Shown here piece by piece: positions 45,231-56,875 of a DNA stretch of 60,000 nucleotides. The translations under genes and the position numbers were made by a program. Under the pieces are notes generated by a model. It saw nothing but the letters and a program-made list of their open reading frames with translations. It did not search any database and was not told the DNA's origin. Source of the DNA: Lineus longissimus. Taxonomy: Eukaryota; Nemertea; Pilidiophora; Heteronemertea; Lineidae. Positions within the stretch are counted from its first letter, which is position 1; the number at the start of each line of letters is the position of its first letter. Location: NCBI RefSeq assembly GCF_910592395.1, contig NC_088317.1, positions 4,218,001 through 4,278,000 on the forward strand, in the 5' to 3' direction.

Positions 45231-45506
45231 TTATTTGTTTCTTTTATCAACGTAATGTCGACATCGCGAAGTCTTCTCAAAGAATATAAAACTTAGGCAT
45301 TCCACGTTGTTGTTACCGTGACAATTATCTACAAAACTAACCGCGCACTCGATCGGTGAATTCCTTTTCAAATTAACATCGATAACCGTGTTGGCGACAG
45401 CATCATCGTCGCTAGTTGCAAACTTTGTGGCAATCTCTGCTGCAAGCAGAATACTTTTAGATATGGTATCTCTCAATGCTAGTGTTAACGAAGTAATCTC
45501 CCTCAT
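45231..45506 (-). CDS. Apple/PAN-like ORF, copy B
   Basis: Same 91-residue product as the copy A ORF. The only coding difference I see is a silent change near the start (GCTAGT versus GCTAGC on the + strand). Complete protein identity beside a clearly diverged LamG ORF is compatible with constraint or with recent conversion. It lies about 0.7 kb downstream of the LamG-like ORF on the same strand. Confidence 0.45.
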   Translation of the reverse strand: MREITSLTLALRDTISKSILLAAEIATKFATSDDDAVANTVIDVNLKRNSPIECAVSFVDNCHGNNNVECLSFIFFEKTSRCRHYVDKRNK

Positions 45507-46171
45507 GACGTCAGACCGGGATTATTGACTCTGACGTCATTTCATCTCTTGACCACGTTCCATAGGATCGAGTAGCCGCCCGAAAACAGACCAACCTCTA
45601 ATTCAATAAAAATCTCATAGACGTATATAGATACTGAACATAGTGTGTGCGTACATACTTACCCTTCGAAGAAAGAACTAAACATGCAGGTAAGTTTAAG
45701 AGCAAAAAATAACACCACGTGTATTATCGGGAAAACGCATTGAAATTCCAGAAAAAGTTGTTTTGAAGGTAATTAATGCGTCAAGAGTAGGGCATTGTTC
45801 ACGATTCGTGTTAGTAAAAGAAAACGGTAGTTCGTATTTTATTCAGACTAACTGCTGATTGGGCCTCGTTAATATACAAAGATCAAAGGACCACCAGGAA
45901 TTGATATCTCACTGGAGGTTTTGGTTGTCTCGCCATAACCGCGAAGTTTTGGCCAAAACCGAGGCGGAGCAGCGGTTCTCGCCAACATTTTAGCCCCAGC
46001 TGAGCAGTTGTGGTGACACAAAAACCTAAAACCTAAAACGCTTGCATTAAAAATAAATATTATTGTAACCGTACTAACAGTTGAATTCAAAACTCAAAGC
46101 TTTGAAAGGCGCATATAGTGTATTTACAATAACTGCGGTTCGTTATAATGTGTTTTATTAAATATGAGACT

Positions 46172-46972
46172 TTACGAGTGTTTTTTAGGGGAAATAAAAA
46201 TCTGGCAGTTGGTTTTGGTTTGAAATTTACATAACGAGTGCGATAGTTTTCGATCCAATTGATCATACTTACAATTATCGTGAAGGATTGTGACGTCATT
46301 TTGTTTTAACATGTAAGGGAATATCATTACCCAAGCAATCTTACCGACAAGGTGAGTTCCGAAATGAACCCAGTCATTAGCGGGAAGGTATGTTCGGGGT
46401 CTCGGCACTTGTGGAGCTATATACGATTTAGTATTAACATAATTAATCACGTGATTCTTCCTCGGGTTGAAGCTAGTCGTCAGAAGTTGCCATGTACCCC
46501 TCCCTGTTTTACCTCGGAGAGCTTCACCAGCTTCGTAATAGTTACAGTTTCGCCCAATACATATACATGTAATTAATTTCATATGGAGTGGTTTATCAGA
46601 TAACATTAACCGGACCAGACACTTTCCCTTAACACTGTACCAAAAGGTGGTTCTTTGATATACATAATAGCTTGGATCTATCCTGACAAGTACGGATATA
46701 GTAAACGTTTTACCTTTATTCACATCTAGTGCATCAATATGAATAAATGGCGACAATTTTCCATATCCATTCGTCGACGAGCGTTTCTCTGCGTTGAATC
46801 CAACAGACAGTACTTCGCCAAAATGAGCTGATTGGACGAATTCACAGTTGTTTTCATGATGAAGCCTAAATGAGTTGTAATGTTGATAGTGGTAGCGAAT
46901 TACAAGACATCGACGATATAAACAATTATTACAATCAGAAGCGAAAAGGTGCCACATAATGTTGTGCTCCAT
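46172..46972 (-). CDS. LamG-like domain ORF, copy B
   Basis: 266 codons, paralogous or allelic to the ORF in copy A. It differs by a 6-nt in-frame insertion (adding two residues in a CICIGRNC stretch) and about 20 amino-acid changes. These are concentrated around the WYSVKGKCLV and PRPRTYLPANDWVHF segments, while the N-terminal 90 residues are nearly unchanged. The reading frame remains intact. Function is not known; LamG domains typically bind glycans or steroids in secreted or membrane proteins. Confidence 0.55.
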   Translation of the reverse strand: MEHNIMWHLFASDCNNCLYRRCLVIRYHYQHYNSFRLHHENNCEFVQSAHFGEVLSVGFNAEKRSSTNGYGKLSPFIHIDALDVNKGKTFTISVLVRIDPSYYVYQRTTFWYSVKGKCLVRLMLSDKPLHMKLITCICIGRNCNYYEAGEALRGKTGRGTWQLLTTSFNPRKNHVINYVNTKSYIAPQVPRPRTYLPANDWVHFGTHLVGKIAWVMIFPYMLKQNDVTILHDNCKYDQLDRKLSHSLCKFQTKTNCQIFISPKKHS

Positions 46973-47743
46973 GATAATTATATACGACCCATAGCTATAT
47001 GATCACCCGATTTCGACCGCTGTGCATGTATTTCATCATTATCCCTCACGCAATTTGAATTTTTCAGCGAAATCCTTTTTTTACCTTTTTGACAATGACA
47101 TCAAAATCAGTTTGTTTCGCCCGTTTGTTACACGATCTGTATTGAGATGGCGTTGCAGTCGTTTCTGGAACCTCAAGGTACATCTGCCTAACCGAATATG
47201 TAAATAATGGTTGTTGTTTTTTTCAAAATGACTTGGCCATAGATGGAAAAAAATGTGCATTCCTGGATGTCTATTTTCGACCATTACGGTACAAAACGCA
47301 CAAAAATATAATGATAATTATGTCACTAAAGCCTTTTAATAATTTGGATCCCATGAAAATCCCCCTACTAAATTAGTACGAGCACGGAACGAATTTGATT
47401 GTAGTGGCGTAGGCATTTTTAAACAGTTAGCAATGTCTGTTTGCAAATATTAACCTCAAGTTCTTCATACTACTGTTGAGATACATTTTATGAGATGCTG
47501 AAAGAGAAAAACGAAATCAATACCTCCTTTCTAGAGTAAAAAGATGTATCTTTGCTATGTTCAACATTCATTCCTCGGTATGATGGAGATTATGACGCGT
47601 GCCGTTGTCACCATGCTAAGCGGGCGAGCGTTCGGGGGCGTAGTGACGTTCGTTGTGAATTAATTTAACATGGAGACTAAGACCGCGGTGTTTATTTGAG
47701 CGGATTGTGTCCAATACAATTTACTCATGCCACGGACTATCAT

Positions 47744-48820
47744 AAGACCCCCTTTAGGAGGGGCTCTTAAGATACACGTGTGTGCGGGAGTATATAATGT
47801 AAATGAAGTGAAATAAAGAGAGTAAATATTGTATATCCAACAAACAATTTTTTTTGGTAAATTTCTGAATTAACTCCGTTGAGTTTACCGATTTCTCCGC
47901 GATCTTCCGGTGGTGGTTGCTATCCCATTGGTTGAAATTAAGTTAAATTAATTTAAATCTTCATGGGAATTCGCTACATCATATGCCTAAGAAATTGGCC
48001 AATTATATTAATATTTTTATCAGAGAAATATCCGTCCTAAATAATGACAGAAAAGGGTGGTTTATTTCAATTTTGTGTCGACATGATCGAGGTCACGTGA
48101 CATAAAAACAAAACAATCGCACACCCGTCCAAAAAAGGCACTTTAAGAAAAACAAATACGTTTTTCCAGCTTAAAACCACACTGACGACTAAGTTATATT
48201 GGTCTACTGCCCAAATCTGAAGTATCAAATTGAATCACAAACTAGAACTAGCTCTATTTAGCTATAGTTGCGTGAAAAATTCGGGTGAGCGACGTACATT
48301 CTGTACCCTAGCGGCCAATAATTAAACTACTTTCAGCCGTCTGCTCCGGTCTCGTTAGGGAGTTTTTCCCAAATGTACGCGATGATGACGTGCCCCATCA
48401 ACAGGACGTAACATCTATTTTAAAATGCCTTTCGAAAGTGAATGCATGAGGACAACCCATTTGTGTCGTATATCACTGGAAACGCCCGATTCCCGTGAAT
48501 AAGGTCAATCACAATGTATTACATTACCAAAACAAAAATGTGTCGGAAGGAACTATATGGATGGTCCCATCCCCCCCCCCCCCCCCCTCCAGCAGTATGA
48601 CACAGAAGGGCTAGTTGACTGTCCACCGGGGGGGTTTGGGGGGAGCTTCCCCCCAACGCACTGGTAAAAACCTATGTCGACGGAGGGGGGTTTGGGGGGT
48701 GTCCCCCCATTGTAACAGCTGTAGTTGTTAGAGCTTGCACTTAACATATGCTCGTAGGGGGGTTCGGGGGAGCTCCCCCGACCTAAAGGGGGGCTTACTA
48801 AGTTCTTGACTTTACATATT
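47744..48820. mobile_element. 1.08-kb copy-B-specific insertion with G/C-rich palindromic modules
   Basis: Absent from copy A, where CAT/ACTACTTGAT is contiguous. The left end AAGACCCCCTTTAGGAGGGG and the inverted right end CCGACCTAAAGGGGGGCTT (to 48796) form ~20-bp imperfect TIRs. A 24-bp tail (48797-48820) separates the right TIR from the junction. The right half holds three modules of G6-TTT-G6 followed by AGCT and C6 (48627-48655, 48684-48708, 48756-48780), and a C-run at ~48570. It has no coding capacity, so it is a non-autonomous element of unknown superfamily. Confidence 0.7.
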
Positions 48821-48821
48821 A

Positions 48822-49809
48822 CTACTTGATATCCTTACCTCCAAGACACAGCCAGGTTTTAGCACAGTGTACATTGAGAGGTACAATGGGTGAAGGGTTT
48901 ATGCAGGACGTAAAGCACCGGCCGGCCCGCGATTTGCATGCGAATATAGCCAGTAGACCATCCTCGATCAATAGAGAGGAAATGGATCGACCACAGAGTA
49001 ATAAAGGGTAACACTTAGCGTTCCCTTTGTAGTGGTTAAGAGACACGTGTGCCCCAAGGATTATATGGGGTGTTTCAAAAACTACTATCATCTTCCTTCC
49101 GTTGCTGGTTATGCCAATGGTATACGCTACATCCAAGGCGGGGATTATTCCCACGCGATGACTTTATGTTAACTTGGCGATTGTCTTTTGTATCGTATGT
49201 GTAATTCGGCAATGCGTCGAAAAGAGCGAATGTCTCGTCTAGGTTTGCAATGAAAGATGGTGCGGTATCTTGAACTGTGCTGTGAAATGCATTCCTAAAG
49301 TTGGTCACCACCTCATCAGCATTTTCCGGAAACTGCTTGTCATCCTTGGTTTTCCGTCGGCATGTTATGCCGTGTCTTCTAAGGAAACCTAAACGCCATC
49401 CGTTAGATGCGGTGAAAACGGAAAGTGTCGGCTGCTCACGCAAAATAACCGCTTGACGGTCTATCCCAAGGTCATCCCACCACTCTGTGTACAACCATAA
49501 TGCCTCGTGGGATATCTGTCGTCCTGCGATGGGCATACCTTGACCACGTTGCATCATAAACCAGTCGTAAAATTTCTTTCCATCTCCGGAAATAGCCCGG
49601 AAAATACAGAAGGGAAAGGCACGAATTAAGCGGTGTCGCATCGCAATTTTCAATGCTAAACGTTTCAACACCTCAAGAAAAATTGAAGAAACATTATAGC
49701 AAAAATCGGTAAGTTTGACCTTTTCATTTAGTGAATAGTGTCGACGGCGTTTAGGGGCCGGCTGCGGCTCCATAACTTCTTCCTCCATGCCTTGATCGGT
49801 TCGTGGCAA
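48822..49809 (-). pseudogene. CENP-B/pogo-type transposase, copy B, frameshifted
   Basis: Same protein as copy A, but an extra base near 49,121 (GGTATACGC versus GGTTACGC on the + strand) splits it into an N-terminal 244-codon ORF (49075-49809) and a C-terminal ORF (48822-49154). The first catalytic Asp (NLDET) is retained in the N-terminal part. Confidence 0.75.
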
Positions 49810-52800
49810 TGTTCGGTTCGTGGCAATGCATGTAGTCCTCGGTATGGAGGATCTTCATTTCCCAATGACATTGACAATTTTTGTTCATCCCAATACTTTG
49901 CTTTTAAAGGGTTAATAATGAAGGTCGTGTCGTCGATACCCATTGAATTACAGAACGGGATTCCACTTCATTGGCGTGATGCTATCGATCTTCAAGCCAC
50001 GAAAACCAATCTTTAATAGAGTGAATGCTCAACATGATTAGGCCTAGTTGATTTCCGATGACCCATCAATCAAAGGAATGGGTGTTTCTAATACCAGCTA
50101 GATACATGAAGGCCTCCTATCGCGGGCCCTTTTTTAATGTACAGAAGTACATCCCGAGCATTGTGTGTCTTGGAGGTGAGGATATCCAGTATTTCAAGGA
50201 GATGGATAGAATTATAGTATTATGTAAGATCTGCTTATTCACGCCTATACCTGAAGAAAGTAAGTCCTGCAAAGCCTTGTTCGATGACAGAGTTCTTCTG
50301 ACCAGACAGGTGACGATGAAAAGTCTAAATAACATGGCTACTACAGTGGGATAATGGACGGAATTATCGACTGATATTAAACTCCCTTGATCAAGTAGTC
50401 TGGTCAGCAGAAACGAGCTTTCGATAGCACCCGGTTAGGTCAACGTTGTTTCGGCATACGCACACGATATAATACCACTCAACACTGAATGTAGTCGCTT
50501 GCCTTATCGGTCGGTTGGGAAGGCTCACTATATCGTTCTCTCCTGTCAACACACACGGTACAACACGCTGATATGACTGAAATGTTGCTCCCATGGAGGC
50601 CCCTGTCGGTGCAACTATTGAGAGAGGCCTATTCTATTATGAGGAGAATATAACCTGCCACAATGGTTTGCAACATTCACGATTGATAATCAGCCAATAT
50701 TCGAATGAAGTCATTCAAATCTATGAAATCACTACCGATCAATAATGTTTTGTAATCATTGTCATGTTTTATCATGTTTTCGTTTTTTTTCTCAGAACCT
50801 GCGAACGGGTAGTTCTGTAAAATATTATACATATAACTCTGCGAGAAAATGTTCATTTTCAATAAACGACGTCCAGCCGGTCCTCAGGATGAAAAAATTA
50901 TTTTTAAGATCCAATTCTGATTCTGAAATAAGAGTCTGATGACTCGGTGTATCATCAAATTCTTACTTAGAATCCTGTTAAGACAATTTTTAGAACCGGC
51001 CGGATGTTATATTATGGGAACTGGCTGAATGCTGTAAGGTTCTAAAGGTGGGTTTGTCACTTTTTAGCATCTGGTCAGATAAAGCCTTTTTAAAAGTCCG
51101 GTGTGTACGTAGCCGTTGAAAAAGTTACAAAGTGATTGTGATCGTAGCTAGACACTCACTGGGAATTCGTGAATGTGCATACAGTAGACGGGAAAAAACT
51201 TGTCATATTCGTGAAATGAATATTTGGGGAGACTAGCCTCCTCAGCCCAGGACGGTAACAAGTCTATGAGAGAAAACCACGAAATCAAACCGGGTAGTCG
51301 CAGCTCGTCAGCCTGGAAAAGGCAACCAGACTAGGAGACGGAATCTCAAAAAAATAAAAAACCTGACCTCACGGATAATACCCGGTACACACTACAACGA
51401 CTGTTGGACTAGTCATTTTTCACGATTAGACAGTGGCGTAACTATCGCGAATAAACCGGGCATGTAGATGTTCAAAAGTTATAACCTTGGAGGACTGATG
51501 GCTGATTACAACTTGTTGTAGGAGCCGCCGTGGGCATGAGGTCCCTGGTTCCCACTGTTAGCAGTGGGACTCAAGAAAGGTTTTCGCCTTACATGTGCGT
51601 GCCTACTCCACGTGACCCAGTAGGGCTAATTGAGCAGCTCACGTGAGGTCTCTAAAAAGGTTTCAGGATAGGCCGGGGAATAAATTAATGGAAAATGGAA
51701 ATACATGTATATTGTTGCAAAAAAGAAATTACATGTACTACTAAATATTCCACAAATTATTCGTTTGGAAACTGTGCGCGGAGTAGACTCCCTGGGCTGC
51801 CCATCGCGTCATCCTAACTTGGTCTCCTTGTGGACTGTCCGGCAAATAGCGGGTGGAATACGTGGGGTTGGACGATTTGATAGTCAAAGGCCATTGCTGT
51901 AGCGAAACTGTGAGGGCATTTTCTGTCACCGAATCAGAGCGCTCGACCAATACCGCTTTGTCATAACATAATTGTGTAGATGATTTTTATACTCTTCATT
52001 CCTACTGCATTTCTTCCATGGTTTTAGATGGTCTACGTACGCACAGCGTTGTATAGTTAGTTGACCTACTTGTCAATAAACAACAAAGAAAACCAAATTC
52101 TGAAGTCAAGAAAAGTGCAGAATTAACAATTCCTGCATGTACAAAGCCAAGCACTCGAGTTTATACTCTTACAATTCAACTGCATTGAGGTTTCAGGTCT
52201 GCCCGTCACGTGACTGATATTTAAACAGACTGGAGGCATCCTGACCATGTTTGCTTCTTTTCTAATATTGTAAACGTGCTCATCTCCTGTACACGCATGG
52301 CGACACTTCGACAAATTAATAGATCTTAAAACGAGCGTGCTCAGAAGAAATATCAAAGCAGGTTTTGAATCACAGTAATATCAAACAAACTATAGGACAT
52401 GTGGATGAAATTATTATTTAGATAGCAGCTTGTATCAAAATTGAATCCCATCAGAAGTGATGAATTGTCAATTGTATGCGAGGTTGTTGTCCAGGTTTTG
52501 ACCCAAGTTATGCGAAGGCTATGGGACATGTGTACGATTTATGTTTCAACTTTGTCTGTGCAGTTAATAAAGCTGCGTGAGATGCTGGCAAAATTCGTCC
52601 ATGGCCACTGAAATGAGTGAGCGGCTTTTTACTCCAGTATGATTGTTCTTCTTCTGTCCATCGGTAAATTTTTTTCCTGAAACTACTCAACGGTTTTTTT
52701 TAAATTTTGTTTCAGCTATAGTAGAAACACGCGTTCTTCGTTATTTTTGACACTCACAACTCCTCACGCGAAAAACCTTTCTCGCAACGTGAGTGTACGT

Positions 52801-54949
52801 CGATTTCGGACTGAAAAGACTCTTGGTATTATTAAGGGCATTGTGACCAAGATGACGGCTGTCCTGTCACCACAGTTTTCCCATTTAGGTTCCGACTTGA
52901 CCCGAGTGAGGCCTCCGTGCATATATAATTTTGGTGCGGATCGATGCACGGTGGCGCGCAACACGGAGACGAATATCTGCACCTCGACGTCACGCTCAGA
53001 TGGCGCTCGATTACCCCGCTACTGCGACGATAATGGAAATGACGTTGCGTCGTAATAGTGAGGTGACGTGAACTCTCATCTCGGCGTGCAAGATTTTTTT
53101 CCGTATTAAAAGTAACGAATTACCCGTTTATCTACTGTCTAAGAGCAGAAATTAAATTGGAAAAGCATCAACAACCTTCAGAAAAATAGTTTACTGATGA
53201 AACTGAAGGACAAACAAACATAACCAAATAAAAAGCCCCATTCCTTCACTTTTGTTACAACGCAACACATCATTTCCATTGCCCGGGGTAAATCGAACGC
53301 CGATGACATTCGTCTCCGCGTAACACATCGCCGAGCATCGATCTGCACAATGACATGATTGCACAAAGGCCTCTGTCGGGTCAAGATCTTCCAGTTAGTT
53401 TTTATATTTCTTTTATTTTATGTGTGATCAAATAATGGGAACTGCACTGAAGGAATGAAAGGCGACTGAGTAGCGACGGCTTGGTGATAATGTCTTTAAT
53501 AATGCCAATGATCCTTTAACGCATACAGCCCGATGTTTTCACCCCCCCCCCCCCCCAACACCCCCCCCCCCCCCCTCCAACACACACGCACACACACACC
53601 GCAATTAAGGGGGCCATTGCTTGTACCCCCCCCCCTTCATCTCTGGGACTATGTCTATGTGACGATCAAACGTGAAAGGAGGACACTTCAGATTGAGATT
53701 CACTGCTCCCAAGTCGGCATGGCCTATGAGACGCCCCCTCTCTTATATTGGTTCTAACTTGTCCCATCAGATGGCATTGGCGCATACTGCGCCTGGTGAT
53801 TACACTCCGGGTGCAGTAGATCGGCCTCGTTTAGTCGCCCTGGAGAGGGAAGGACGATCAGGATGACAAAACGGACTGCATCGGAGTCTACTGGTAGGAG
53901 AGGTGACCCCCCCCCCCCCATCTCTCGAATACATTGGTTCCCAATCGTCGGTTAAAATGAGTCCGCTTAGATCCACAGTATATACCCACAGTGACCCGGA
54001 CATAGTAGACCGGGATAGTAGACCGGTCTCCTCCCGAAAGAGGTATGCCGAATAGGATGACGAATGTGCTGTCTCGGTAGTTAGTCCGCCGAGGCTGACG
54101 AAATGAGCTGACATAATTACCTCTTGTGGCGGTAGTCTGCAGTTATGTACACTCCGGACACAGTGGACCGACCTCGTCCTGTCGCCACGATGAAGAAAAG
54201 GCGATCAGGATGACGAAATTGACTGCATATGACTGAGTCTATATGCAATAGGACCCATAGGCTTCTTTTCACTGAAAAAAACTTGCTACTTATCGAAAAG
54301 CAAAATGTCTGAAGGGTCAGGTATAGTCGCGTCGGCCAAGGAGTTGGGCGCAACCAGTTTTTAAATTCATCCGACCGATCCTTCCAGTCCTCGTGTTTCT
54401 TTGCGGTGAACTTTTTTTCATTCTTTTGCTCCTCTAATTTCCCGGAACTTCAAATTTATTAGTAGTTTTTATTTCTTGATGACGCAAAGTGTGGGCGACA
54501 TCCGCTCTTGTCCGCGTGCAAGAGATGCGCCATGGCCGGGACAACAATAGGTCAACAATAGGGTCGTGACGAAAATAAAACATTTCTTCACTTTTATGAA
54601 TGGAAAACATTTATGAATGAAACTCGACATTTCAGTACCAGGCAGGTACGTCTTCCCGAATCAGAGGCGTGGCCTTATTTGGGAAAGGGAACAGGTCGAA
54701 GATAAAGAAAAATAGTTCGTGGAAAAGAATAGTTTGAGGCAAAGACCCAGGAGGGCCACGAAGCCGCTATTGATGATGAAGAACAAATGGCCCCACGATG
54801 ATAATCATTATTTTTATAATAATACCAATGCATTTGATACATACTTGATAATAACAATAATTGATAACTACTCCAGTCCTTATTAATTCATGATAATGAT
54901 AATAATAAGTGGTCGAAAAAGTCCAAAAATTGATATGGGAAGTACTGTT

Positions 54950-55030
54950 TACGAAGATTGTCATATTGACTGTCTCTTTTTTGGCGACGCCGACGGGATC
55001 GAGACGAGGCCGGTCCTCTGCGTCCGGAGT
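54950..55030 (+). repeat. Dispersed ~90-bp repeat, copy 1 (near-identical copy at 55228-55325)
   Basis: ACTGTTTACGAAGATTGTCA, ...TTTTTTGGCGACGCCGACGG, ACGAGGCCGGTCCTCTGCGT and CCGGAGTGTA occur in both copies with four or fewer differences. Related diverged copies with the GTCATCCT...GAGGCCG...GGAGTGTA skeleton lie at 14,925-15,125, 31,190-31,305, 40,560-40,650 and 51,780-51,870, and inverted at 53,790-53,880 and 54,140-54,220. Confidence 0.7.
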
Positions 55031-55227
55031 GTACTATACCCCCCCCCCCTCCCCACCACCAACTACTCGCCATCATTGACATTGTGTGCTAGCCAACTGC
55101 CATGATGGCATCATCCTAACTATATACCCCCTCCCCCCCCCCCCCCCACCACCACCACCACCACCACCAGTCTTCTCGCTCACCAGCCCTATTAACGAAG
55201 AGCTCGCTATCAAAGCCTTAGCCTTCC

Positions 55228-55325
55228 CCATACTGTTTACGAAGATTGTCATCCTGACTGTCTCTTTTTTGGCGACGCCGACGGGATCGGGACGAGGCCG
55301 GTCCTCTGCGTCCGGAGTGTATTAT
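55228..55325 (+). repeat. Dispersed ~90-bp repeat, copy 2
   Basis: Second near-identical copy of the family member at 54950-55030, about 190 bp downstream. A C-run and a (CCA)n tract separate the two. Confidence 0.7.
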
Positions 55326-55538
55326 TGTATTGCGCAATCTGAACTTTTTGGCAGTTTGTTATAGAGCTATGGCGGGAGCTGTACAAAGGGCGCGGACGCT
55401 GTGAAGTCTGGCTCCAATTATCAAACACAAGATGATACAAATTAAAAAATCAACCAATGCCAAACTCACTTAAATTCACTGTCACAACCTGTCCTTGGGT
55501 AGGAGACCTGTCCCCGATATTTCCGACCTGTCAATCAG

Positions 55539-55546
55539 TGACGTCA
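55539..55546. promoter_or_regulatory. CRE palindrome upstream of YAP1
   Basis: Perfect TGACGTCA followed by CGCGCACC, about 405 bp upstream of the YAP1 ATG. The position suits a proximal promoter or 5' UTR, but no transcription start can be read from sequence alone. Confidence 0.3.
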
Positions 55547-55950
55547 CGCGCACCTGCTTAAACTTAATTGGTATCAATGCGCGTTATATTTCGGAAACCT
55601 GCAATTACGGAAAAAATTAATGTTTGTATTGATAAATAGTCACAATGTACAATTTCAGTTTTAAATCGAGTTCAATTTGTTATCTTAGGGAACAAAAATG
55701 AAAGAAATGACAAGTTTTATGTTGCTATGTTTTTCCGCGTATAAATAACAAGTTCAACAAGTCTGTAAGCAGGCCAATGTAAATCAAACTTTCGTGAAGA
55801 AACATGGTGTCCTCCCATCGAAGTTTACCAGGAAAACTTCAGGAATTTACGCATTTTCAGTGAAATTTTCGGTGATTTTTCAGTGCAGTTAAAACAAAAG
55901 GAGTGTTATTCATAGTTTGGAGGTAAAACTAGTGTGATCCGGCGGCGAAA

Positions 55951-56426
55951 ATGGATCAAACGCAGGCCGCGAATCAGGTGGTGCACGTCCGAGAAAACTC
56001 GGATTCGGAACTTGAGAATCTGTTCAAAGTCTTGAACCATAAAGATGGCACAACCCCCGGACAAATACCGTATAGTATGCGAAAACTGCCAGCGTCCTTT
56101 TTCAAACCCCCTGACATGATGAAAGGCAATCATAGCAGGGAAGGTAGTGCTGACTCTACGACAAATAACAACTTTGTGCCAAATCAGGGACATGGTTCCC
56201 CTCTGCCATCGGGGCCCGGCCTTCAGGTTCAAGGCATCGCACATCCGCGGGCGCACTCTTCACCCGCAAGCCTTCAACAAACTCTCAGTGCTGCCCCAGT
56301 CCCCCCACAACACACAAGACAGCAAAGTTTTGATATATCTTTAGCAGCAGACTTGGACTCCAATGATCCACTACCTCCAGGCTGGGAAATGGCCAAAACT
56401 GGAACAGGACAACGTTACTTTCTGAA
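55951..56426 (+). CDS. YAP1: YAP1/yorkie transcriptional coactivator, first coding exon (gene continues past the window)
   Basis: 158 codons plus two bases before donor GTAAGT. The split codon (AA/) predicts Asn, giving the RYFLN of WW domain 1. ATG has strong context (AAAATGG). Visible in order: QVVHVRENSDSELENLF (residues 9-25, TEAD-binding helix), MRKLPASFFKPP (43-54, TEAD omega loop with S49-F50-F51), and four LATS-type HxRxxS sites with serines at 17, 66, 103 and 126. HPRAHSSPASLQ around S103 corresponds to human S127, the 14-3-3 site. PLPPGWEMAKTGTGQRYFL (141-158) begins WW1. The protein is a Hippo-regulated nuclear coactivator of TEAD factors. The rest of WW1, any second WW, the activation domain and the PDZ ligand lie beyond the window. 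A TAZ-like paralogue cannot be fully excluded, but invertebrates usually have one gene. Confidence 0.95.
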
Positions 56427-56783
56427 GTAAGTTAGTCTTTTATGGCTTCATGTGCTGTCCCACATGGTTGCTACTGAAAACACTGTGACTGTGTACCACT
56501 AAATGTCTCTCATCATTATTATACTCTTCCAACTTAATTTCAGTGTTGACATTTCAATTTTGTACCTGCACATTGATAAAAATAGATTTCCTCAACAGGG
56601 ACAGATCGTTTGACTAAGGTTAGTGACGTGGTATACGGACTAGGCGCTTCATCTACCGACCACGATCACAAACGAAATGCGACAGAATAATTCAATGAAT
56701 CCATTTCGGATGTTTCGGGTTTCATTTTCCTATGTAAAGAAAGACACTACCTTTAGGGGACAGTGCTTTTCCTCGTTTTTATA

Positions 56784-56875
56784 CAGTTAGTCCTCTGTTA
56801 TCAGGACACCTCCCTATCAAGGACTGGCAGCATTTTCCCGGTCGCTAGGATGTCCTTAATAGAGAGGTTCTACTG
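56784..56875. mobile_element. 92-bp pogo-type MITE in YAP1 intron
   Basis: TA-preceded CAGTTAGTCCTCTGTTATCA at the left and ...CCTTAATAGAGAGGTTCTACTG at the right form imperfect TIRs around a short centre. It is the most compact member of the family in this window. Confidence 0.65.

Larger units (their letters stand above)
42572..53541. repeat. Copy B of the ~11-kb tandem segmental duplication
   Basis: Direct-orientation partner of copy A, starting 153 bp after copy A ends. Homology stops at 53,541 where copy B runs into a C-rich tract. Copy-B-only segments are the palindrome at 42,791-42,826, ~289 bp at 43,578-43,866, ~107 bp at 44,314-44,420, and 1,077 bp at 47,744-48,820. High similarity over whole non-coding stretches points to a recent event or to allelic copies. 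Confidence 0.93.

Noticed and set aside
49738-50016. 92-codon plus-strand ORF opposite the transposase (also 38470-38748)
   Set aside because: Antisense shadow of the pogo-type ORF.
52747-53055. 102-codon ORF in copy B as a gene
   Set aside because: Copy A has a 76-bp difference breaking it, and much of it lies in the long inverted repeat; no domain recognised.
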